Below are positions 56,059 to 64,000 of a stretch of 64,000 bases of DNA, piece after piece. The notes under the pieces are model-generated. The model ran no database searches. It was not told the origin of the DNA and saw only the letters and a list, made by a program, of their open reading frames with translations. Source of the stretch: Melampsora larici-populina 98AG31. Its lineage: Eukaryota; Basidiomycota; Pucciniomycetes; Pucciniales; Melampsoraceae. Each line of letters begins with the position of its first letter. The stretch's first letter is position 1. A program made the translations under genes and the position numbers. Where the stretch lies: contig NW_006768796.1 in assembly GCF_000204055.1 (NCBI RefSeq), positions 124,001 through 188,000 on the forward strand. The letters are read 5' to 3'.

Positions 56059-57581
56059 GCTGATGAGGAAAGCAAGAGGAAGGTCAGCAACGTAGGCAAT
56101 GAAAAGGTGAACAATGATTGATGAGTGTAAAATGATGTATGTTTAGGAACGAGGAAGCTGGGGGGAAAGTAGATGAGTTTGGACTGTGGGTAGCGTATGT
56201 GCTCCGACATATATGTCAGAAGAGAAAGGGATCCTCAACCGGTGAATTCACATCACCAAAAGACTTGTCGAAAAGAATGTCAAAGTCTAAGGGTGCAAAT
56301 GTAGACTCGTCCTTCAATGGCTTGGCCCTGGCTCCGGGGTCACTTCTGCCGTCATCCACCAAGGCGCTGTACATATGCTGGCCATTCAATTTCAAGAGCT
56401 GAAATCCCCGTAGGAGGGTATTTCACCAGATCCTTTATAGACATTCGGCGGCCAGTCGTCAAACAGTTTCAAGTCACAGGGAACCCGAGTTATCATGCAG
56501 ATGTGGTATAATGGCTCTAATTAATCGAAGCCTCGACACTCGTACATCGAGAGCTCTCATTATGAACTCGTACGACAAAATCCATGAAGATGCGTTGATA
56601 GTACTGATAACGCCCTCTCAAACATCTTCGTTTCGCTGATTGCATAGATGTCTAGATGTATCGAATCCGAATCGCTTGCATTATTAGATATGAACGTTGT
56701 ACTTGATCCTGTCGATAAATCTGCATGATGATACCTGGTATAAGATGATTTCGACGTCTAGTTCTAGTTCTAGCATCAGTCAACTGTGATACGTCACCTG
56801 TTTGTTTTGAACCGAAGTATCTCAATTGATAACCTGTTTTTTATCTTTTCCGCCTAATAAGCTTGAAATATGAACACTTCTTGTAGACTTTTTCCTTCTA
56901 AAACCATTTGTCCCATGTAATCTCTGTATAGCGTAGATTTTTGCAACCTGATATGACTATGCAAATCGGACCTTTAGATGGTACCATCTTGATTTGATAG
57001 ACAAATACTATGATGAATTCTCTTGGAAATGTTTATTTCTGAAGATAGCACAATGAAGGAGACATTGAGAAAGGGGTATTGGAGAAACTTTTCACAGATT
57101 CAGGCAAGGATCAAAGATGGTTTTAAATAAACAAATCCTGCCTGTGAGTATAAAAGAAAGGATTAAATCTTTCTTTTGTCAACTCTGATCAAGCGCTCAG
57201 TTCTTCCTTGTGAGGAAATGAATTTGATCTAGGAATTCTGGCAGGTATGATGCACAGGCATTGTATATGTTTTGGTGTGGTGCTGCCATAAAGCTTTACC
57301 CTTCTGTTTTGTTGATAGACCAGATACCCGAGGCTAGACCCAATTTCTTATGAAGGCAATCCAAAGTCCACTCGAATCCCAGAATATCCAGTGTGCGCCT
57401 GTGCAGTGTGCGTGCCATGGCTCGGGTCGATACTCGCATGTCTCCAAAATTGACTATCCGGTTTCCTGTGTAATTGGGACGGATCATGGAATCAATCTCT
57501 GAACTCCGCATACATACATCTATCGTCATTTGAGAACCACTTACATACTCGATTGTAGTCAGCCAGTGCCACCAAGACAGG
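56059..57581. other. Intergenic region upstream of paralogue B and the kinase gene
   Basis: No gene recognised. Positions about 56315-56375 resemble 53611-53690, the matching upstream flank of paralogue A (shared words CAATGGCTxx, GGxCACTTCT, CCACCAAGxCGCTG). The rest has no visible structure. Confidence 0.45.
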
Positions 57582-59568
57582 ATGGTCATCAGGAACTCAT
57601 CAATCTTCGCTCGATGTCGCTTTTCCGCTTCAGCCAGTCTCATTCACTCTCCAGTCATCCTCAGTAGCTCGCTTTTAGCTCGAGACCGTAATTATTTCAG
57701 AGCTCATTTGGGAACTGAAGCTGACAGTTCACTGAACAAAGGTTGGGGACGTATTGCATCGATGTGTGACAAGATCTCAAGTTGATGAAAAACTGACTTG
57801 TTCCTACACAGTCACTTTGGAACGTCTTCTGAGGTTTTGTCCACCTCTCTCCCGTGAAGCATCTATTGAGAGCGCAGAATTGACCCGAGTAGAATTAACT
57901 CAACGATTGGAGCGCCGAGTATGGTTGAGATACTTGTCGAAAAGAATTCTAGCAATACTTTCGTGATCTGATCAGACCCTTGTCCACTTCTTTCTCTTTA
58001 GGTGAAAGTGCAACTAAGCTTGCCATATCTACCTGCCTCAAATCCTCATACAAGCGAAGTGATGTCGATATACACCAATGCGCTCACCGGGCTGAGAGAA
58101 GTCTTGCCTATCACGTGTGATTTTCGTTCTCAATATTAATTCTGCATGCTTTCGCTGCGTGAAAAATTCTGATCATGAATGTACGTCTTTTCCATATTCT
58201 CTACCTTATAAAGGTCTATGGAACAGAATGCAGAGCTTGTGAAGAAATTGGAGAAGATGGTAGAAGATGAAGCAAATGTGCTTCCGTTATTTGCAAAGGG
58301 TGAGCTTCCTTTGGGAAAAATCGATCAATTCTCTTTGGTCTGGCCTGAAATCGTCGTGCGTGTTTTGTAGGGTTCCAGGAGTGCAAGCGATACCTCTCGG
58401 AAGAACAGATTGGCTCATTTTTGGATAAGGCTATTCGTGCTCGCCTATCAATTCGGCTGCTTGCTGAACAACACATCGCCTTGAGCAAAGGATCATTGGA
58501 AAGCACTAGGATTGGAATAGTTGACACCCAACTCAACGTCCGGGAATCTGTCGAGCGGTCTGCAAGATTTGTTAGCGATCTTTGTCATGGGACGTGAGTC
58601 GTCGAGCTTCTATATGGACCGGCGCGCTTTTTTACCAATTTTCAAATTTTCGGCGCTCGGTCATAAGATATGGGACTTCGCCAGATTGGAACATCAAGGG
58701 GGATCTGGATGCAAAAGTTTGTTTTGTTGGCATACATGTCAGTCACACGATTGAATTACAATGTCCTCCAGAACGTGGTTGATCACTACTCAACAACTCC
58801 GTCTTTATAGCTCGAGTGAGTTCTGGCAATTCAGACTCCGGGCTTTCTTCACTATTGCATCCCTCAGCCGCTTTCTTACTTACACTTCACCGTCTCTGTG
58901 AACTAAGATACGTCCTTACAGAAATTTTGAAAAAGTTGGTAAACCCCTCCACTACTGAATCACTTTCATATTGCTAATCAGCAAGTTATTTCCTATATTT
59001 TAAGTGCATTCCGTGCAACAGTTGAGCGTCAGCTACACCTTACAGAATCCAGTAATCTGCCCCCGGTTGAAATCACTATCTCGGTTTATGAACCCTCACC
59101 TGTGCAAGCTCACCCATCTGATTTTCTACCATCGACAAAGGTATCTAACGATTTGCTCTGTATTCGAATTCGAGATTATGGAGGTGGGATTCGCCCCAGT
59201 GACTTTGAGAAGATCTTTTTATATGCATTCACCACTGTTGGTCAACATGAGCCCGAAGCAGCGGAGTGGGATGATGGCTTGTTTGGGCAGACCGATGGTC
59301 TGAAGTCTGGTCTTGGGCGCATCGCAGGACTAGGTTACGGGTACGTTGAAGTCTTAAGATCCTCATAGGCTTTTCTTACAGCTTCAAGGTATCACGATCT
59401 TTGACGAAAGACTGTTTTCGTGGGTGTAGCTTACCGATGGCTAGATTATATGCCCGTTACTTTGGAGGAAATCTAGAGTTGGTTAATATGCATGGACTGA
59501 GTGGAGGGACGGACGCGTATGTACTATTCAGGATGGGCCCTAATCATACTCTATCCCACAGGGAATAG
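57582..59568 (+). CDS. Mitochondrial PDK/BCKDK-family protein kinase
   Basis: Nine exons: 57582-57741, 57812-57918, 58002-58114, 58214-58299, 58371-58593, 58668-58774, 58868-58934, 59005-59340 and 59430-59568. They total 1338 nt, 445 residues. The N-terminus (MVIRNSSIFARCRFSASAS) is Arg/Ser-rich like a mitochondrial targeting peptide. The regulatory helical domain includes TLERLLRFCPPLS, LPYLPASNPH, and AEQHIALSKG (H190). The GHKL ATP site follows: N-box EILKN (N288), DYGGGI (345-350), and GLGRIAGLGYGLPMARLYARYFGG. These kinases phosphorylate and switch off pyruvate or branched-chain 2-oxoacid dehydrogenase in the matrix; the sequence does not say which. Exons 6-7 are the least certain, because donor and acceptor were chosen by phase and weak similarity. 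Confidence 0.9.
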
Positions 59569-60081
59569 TTGAAAGGTGCAAATTGTAAGCTGTTGATTAT
59601 TTGGCAAGGTATATTCTTGGTTGAAACACGCGTCGGAAATCCAGGATCTCTACCTGAGTGCATATTCTTCAATGTACCGGTTATTATTGTAACATGGATA
59701 CCACTTTAGCGGTGGGGGTTCCACCAACTGGGTGGTTAAGGTGTAGGTGTTGATTGAGGGATTCGAAAATTCATTGCTAGGCTATAAAGACGAAGAAGGA
59801 ACTTATGGTCTAATTTCAAAGGGCTTGAATGCTATATGTACATTTTCCTCTTGAATTCATGAAAAAGAAATGTGACAATCTTGATTTCAAATTAGTATCA
59901 CAATGCACATACACATACATGAAGCTATACTACAAGAAATGTGTTCGGATTTCCTTGCGATTTTGAATGCTCATTTAAAGATTGTTTGAAGATGAGACAC
60001 GTGTTAGAAGAGATTTGCAGGAAAAGAGGAACTGATAGTCATATGGTCCAGTACTAGATGTCAAGCCACACGATTCTAAAG
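59569..60081. other. Convergent 3' flank
   Basis: Between the kinase gene (+) and the secreted gene (-). No gene recognised. Confidence 0.45.
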
Positions 60082-60894
60082 CTATTTTGGAGAAGCGGTA
60101 GAAGGAGTCTTAGCAATCTTTGCTGCTATACCATTCTTTTGTTGTGCGGCTTCAATTTCAGCTTTCATGACTTTTTCTAATTCAGAGCAAGAGTCAATAG
60201 GGCGAGGGTCTCCAGCAGGTACGTGGCGATCTGATTTCTCTTTGGCATCGTGTGAACTAGCTGCTCTTCGCTCGGCTCTGCTTTACGACACATCAATTGT
60301 TAACAGGCGGTTATTGGCGTGACTATCTAGTGGCTTTTGCTTACCTCAAGGAACGCGAGTTAAAAATACGGGCACCGGTAGTGTCTGGTATTGGGTGAGA
60401 GGGGGCGCGGACGTCGGGCAATGTCTTTTTGTGATCAGGTGAGTTTTCTGCTCTTCGCTCGGCCCTATTTTATAACAGATATCGATGGTTAACACTGGGG
60501 TTTGAAGTGAATTATCTCGTAGCTTTTACTTACTTCACAGCTGGGATATTTGCTGGAGGCTTAGTGTTGCTAGAATCAGTTTTACTTTTGATGTTTTTGA
60601 GGATTTGATCACACGTTTCTGTTGGTCTTTTGGTTGCAATGGGTGTAGTTTCAGTTTTGACAGTGGCACCTTCTGCTCTGGGAGACAAGCTACATGGTCG
60701 GAAAAACACCACAAAAGTTAGGATTATGGATGCAGGTTGGCGAAAACTAGGTCAGGGTAAATTCACCTCATGTCTGCTTTGTTGACAAGACCTCGAACTT
60801 GAAGAGCAGGATTCCATGCTGTGGCACTCTGAGATTGGCATAAGGCTAAGATGACACTTAGCAAAATAAAGCGTAAAGAGATTGAAGTGTGCAT
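60082..60894 (-). CDS. Secreted protein with duplicated AERRA exon
   Basis: Four exons on -, 60894-60767, 60689-60534, 60464-60345 and 60280-60082: 603 nt, 200 residues. A signal peptide is clear (MHTSISLRFILLSVILALCQ). The rest is hydrophilic and Lys/Thr/Ser/Pro-rich with only two Cys in the mature part (TCDQIL and SCSELE). Exons 3 and 4 begin with the same (R)AERRA motif, then NSPDHK / SSHDAK and a PIPD / PIDS motif, so one exon was probably copied from the other. All introns have the same phase (2), which lets such exons be added without breaking the frame. No family recognised. It is divergent from, and 1061 bp from, the repeat-exon secreted gene at 61956. Its start is fixed by the signal peptide, not by the longer frame upstream. 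Confidence 0.75.
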
Positions 60895-61955
60895 CTTGAT
60901 CGAGAACAATAGATTGTTGAGAAACAGACGGAAGTGAAGAAATTTTTAGAAGTATGAAAAGGAAATGTGAGTATATCAAAGCGGATTGTAAGAAGCATTC
61001 AATGCCAATTATAAGCATTTTTTAGGATGAGGTTGGAATGGTGCGAGAAGTCTTTCTTGCCGTTCGGTTGCTTTCTCAAGGTGCGAAAATACATTGTTAA
61101 ACCCTTTGGGGGATTGAGTTACGTCTCCCCAGACCTTGTAAGGGTAAATGTTATGCCTTCAATTGACGACAATGCCAAGGCACAAGCAATCGCAACAATT
61201 TTTGGGAGTCAACCCTCGACTCAAATCTCTAGTGGCTTGAAAACAGGCTAGCATGCTCGTAACTCGTTCTCTAACTGCTCACGGGTCTTAAACCAGAAAG
61301 CTGTCGTCAGTGTGACTGACACTACCGGGTGTCTCAAACCCATCTTCCAGTTGACCAGATGTGTGGTTAATTGACCACTTTTGAAGTTCGATGGAGAAAC
61401 CATCCAGCTCATAGTGTCATGAAATCTATATTCTTCAGTTTGGCCACCCGACTTGGAAATATGTTGTATGTACACTGGTGTGCTCATGGGTAGTGACGAA
61501 GAAGTATCATTTCAAGTTATTTCTTCGTCTACCCTTTCCCCTTGCCGCCAAATTAAACCGAAGATATGATCAAGTCTGGAGGTCTATGATAATCCAGATA
61601 GAGAATCTTTCATCAATGCTATTCCCCGCGTAACATATACTTGGCCGTCCAGGTAAATGAATGAGCCCTGTAAAACAGTCTCCGAGACCGCGAGGGACCC
61701 TAAGATGTTGCTTGTTGACCTGCAACATGACCTCAAAATAAACGCTGCCTGTTGTGCAATATCCAGGGCCTTTCGCTACCTTGACTTGGAAGCCTATCAA
61801 ATCTCAGCATGCGATTCTGAAAATCTTGAAGAACCTTCCTCTACGTGCGTATCTGATTGGGCTATCCTTGAAATCATATACTCGTCAATCCGCCTCGCCT
61901 TTCATTGTACATCGACTTTTCACATATCTTTCGAGTACTGATTTCTTTCATTACC
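60895..61955. other. Shared upstream region of two divergent secreted-protein genes
   Basis: Contains promoters and 5' UTRs for the genes at 60894 (-) and 61956 (+). Short frames (61027-61251, 61657-61941 and others) have no family resemblance. No terminal repeats were found. Confidence 0.45.
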
Positions 61956-64000
61956 ATGGTATCCACCTTGACCGTTTTCAAATTTATGATTTCCTTCACT
62001 CTTTTTGGTCAAATTCACTCAAAGGCCATTGGCATCACCTCTCGTGGTGGTGTTGCGGATGTTGAGCAGCCGACAGCGTACGTCAATCAATTCCAAACAT
62101 ATGAACTCATTTATGAGAAATCGAACCCTTCTTTACCTTTCGCATTCCCACTGACTCAACATACTTTTTTAGAAGTGTGCCTTTAGCTAGAAGAACTTTT
62201 GGACTTCTCTCAATGCTTGGAGGTTATAGTTTATTTGGTAGCCACTCTGGAATGGGAGGCGGATACAGTTCGATAGGTAGTAGTCAAAGCTTTGGCGGGA
62301 CAGCCGATTCTACAGCATCCTCTAGTGCTGGTGGGAATTCAGATTCGACAGCAACCACCATGGATCTTACAAAAAACGTGAGTGTCGTGAAAAATAACCG
62401 ATGAAGTACATATATAGGTTGTATTAACCGTTTCTTTTTTTTGATACAGACAACCCTATGTGGATGTGGAAAGGAGGGTGAGAAGGTTGATTCGAAGGAG
62501 GGTACTAGTGCATCGGGAGTAGTCTCTGATACTGCAGACGCTGTTGGTCTTTCTCTATCGACTGTTGATCTCAAAAAATAACGTCTGACTTGTCTTTATC
62601 ATAGACTACCAATGCCAATCTTCCAGTCATCTCCACCGCAGACAACGGCAGTGACACTGACACTAGTTCGGCAAAAGCAGCCGCTGACGCTACCGCCAAA
62701 AGCTCGGCGAGTGGTAAAGATGCTTCGAATTCCACCGCTGGCACTTCGGATAGCTCAGCTGGCGATGCCAAAAAAGCCGATGTCACTGGTGGCTCGGAAG
62801 CCGACACTGGAGACAGCGTTTGTTTCTATTCATCATTCGTTTTAAGACATACATCTGATTTATTTTTCATTCGTATCACAGACATCCTCTACCGGAGGAA
62901 ATGCAACCCCCATCTCCACCGCAGATAACGGCAGTGACACTGACACTAGTTCGGCAAAAGCAGCCGCTGACGCTACCGCCAAAAGCTCGGCGAGTGGTAA
63001 AGCTGCTTCGAATTCCACCACTGGCACTTCGGATAGCTCAGCTGGCGATGCTGTCGCCAAACAAGCCGATGTCACTGGTGGCTCGGAAGGTGTTGCCGAC
63101 ACTACAGACAGCGTTTGTCTCCATTCATCGTTCGTTTTAAGAAATACATCTGACTTATATATCATTCGTATCACAGACATCCTCTACCGGAGGAAATGCA
63201 ACTCCCATCTCCCCCGCAGATACCGGCAGTGACACGGAGACTAGTGCGGCAAAAGCAGCCGCTGACGCTACCGCCAAAGGCTCGGCGAGCGGTAAAACTC
63301 CTTTGAGTTTCACCGCTGGTACTTCGAATAGCTCAGCTGGCGGTGATGTCGCCAAGAAAGCCGATGTCACTGGTGGCTCAGAAGGTGTTGCCGACACTGG
63401 AGACAGCGTTTGTCTCTATTCATCATTTGTTTTAAGAAATACATCTGACTCCTTTTTCATTCGTATCACAGACATCCTCTACCGGAGGAACCGCAACCCC
63501 CATCTCCACCGTAAATAACAGCAGTGACACCGAGACTAGTTCGGCAAAAGCAGCCGCTAACGCTGCCACCAAAATCTCCAAGAGTGGTAAAACTGGTTCG
63601 AGTACCAACGCTGCGCCTTCGATTAGCTCTGATGTCGAGGATGTCGCCAAGAAAGCCAACGATACGGGTGGATTGGAAAGTATTTCCGACACTACAGACA
63701 CCGTTTGTCTCTCCCTATCCATGAATCATCTCAAAGAAACATACCTGACTTTTTTTATTCCAGACCTCCCTCGCCAAAGGAAGTGCAAAAGGTCCGGATA
63801 TCCCTACGGCCAAAACTTGTACTTGTACTAACATTCGTCCAGCAACAGGATCAGGCGCGAAATCTACCAAAAGCTCGAACAGTAGCGCAATCGCTTCCAG
63901 TGCCACATCTGCGCCTTCGATTGGCTCGGGTGGTGAGGATGAAGCTGATCAAGACAGCGCTACCGGTGACTTGGGAGATGTTTCCGACACTGCAAATACC
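61956..64000 (+). CDS. Secreted repeat protein made of tandem duplicated exons (partial)
   Basis: Exons: 61956-62077, 62173-62377, 62450-62542, 62605-62817, 62882-63112, 63177-63407, 63472-63702 and 63764 to the window edge. All join in frame. The start MVSTLTVFKFMISFTLFGQ is a signal peptide, followed by a Kex2-like dibasic site in LARRTFG (about residue 47). Exons 4-7 encode 71-, 77-, 77- and 77-residue repeats: ISTADNGSDTDTSSAKAAAD-type, then SGK..SNST, then DVTGGSEGVADT. They are Ser/Ala/Thr/Gly-rich, acidic, with few or no Cys. Exon 8 is a diverged repeat with CTCTN. Exon 3 has CGC. All repeat exons are phase 0-0. No enzyme or fold recognised. A secreted, glycosylated, length-variable surface or effector-like protein is inferred. 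The 3' end is outside the window. Confidence 0.82.
62605..64000 (+). repeat. Tandem exon-plus-intron array, 295-bp unit
   Basis: Repeat exons start at 62605, 62882, 63177, 63472 and 63764, so spacings are 277, 295, 295 and 292 bp. Introns are repeated as well as exons: donors GTTTGT, middle TTTTAAGAAATACATCTGA and ends ATTCGTATCACAG recur almost unchanged. Units 2 and 3 are most alike; the last is most diverged. Confidence 0.93.

Noticed and set aside
57296..57643. 115-residue frame on - at the start of the kinase gene
   Set aside because: It is antisense to the mitochondrial targeting exon and upstream region, with no family match.
62571..63722. Repeated Ala/Val/Ser-rich frames on - (e.g. 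62860-63180)
   Set aside because: They are the antisense of the tandem repeat exons; the plus strand has the splice sites and signal peptide.

Overview
The window is nuclear DNA of a filamentous fungus, most likely a basidiomycete and probably rust-like (Pucciniales). This is inferred from many short GT-AG introns of about 50-100 bp, AT-rich transposon-loaded spacers, housekeeping genes of fungal type, and several secreted-protein genes. No rRNA or tRNA gene, CRISPR array or bacterial signal was seen.

Region 1 (1-14 kb) is transposon-rich. A two-gene PIF/Harbinger-type unit has an accessory gene on + (2512-6296) and a transposase on - (6984-8331) in convergent orientation. The accessory gene carries a solo copia-type LTR in exon 5, and the transposase has one in-frame TGA. 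Many small non-autonomous elements with readable terminal repeats and target duplications surround it, including TA-flanked CAG-ended elements, a hAT-like element, 3-bp-TSD elements and a long perfect hairpin.

Region 2 (15-26 kb) holds a 1043-aa AreA-GATA-like/DUF3295 regulator on -, then a full-length Ty1/copia retrotransposon (19834-25835) with two 637-bp LTRs that show no difference on reading, a 5-bp target duplication and one intact 1559-aa gag-pol frame.

Region 3 (26-36 kb) is degenerate repeat land. Its most notable part is a 1.8-kb terminal-inverted-repeat element that has captured a broken copy of the ZPR1 zinc-finger gene. A second, decayed Harbinger transposase lies at 32.4-33.0 kb.

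Region 4 (37-52 kb) is the gene-dense part: a PXA-domain protein on - sharing a 381-bp promoter region with coronin on +, the Hsp90 co-chaperone p23/Sba1, a secreted Ser/Thr-rich protein, a 2776-bp Mutator-like transposon (112-bp TIRs, 9-bp target duplication) and a large disordered protein with a canonical PCNA-interacting box.

Region 5 (52.7-64 kb) is a secretome cluster around a mitochondrial PDK/BCKDK-family kinase. It has two tandem paralogues of an 8-cysteine secreted protein, a secreted 200-aa protein with a duplicated exon, and, head-to-head with it, a secreted protein built from tandemly duplicated exon-plus-intron units of 295 bp that runs off the window edge. Splice models were built by hand. 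Each multi-exon model closes as a whole number of codons, but none has been checked against RNA.
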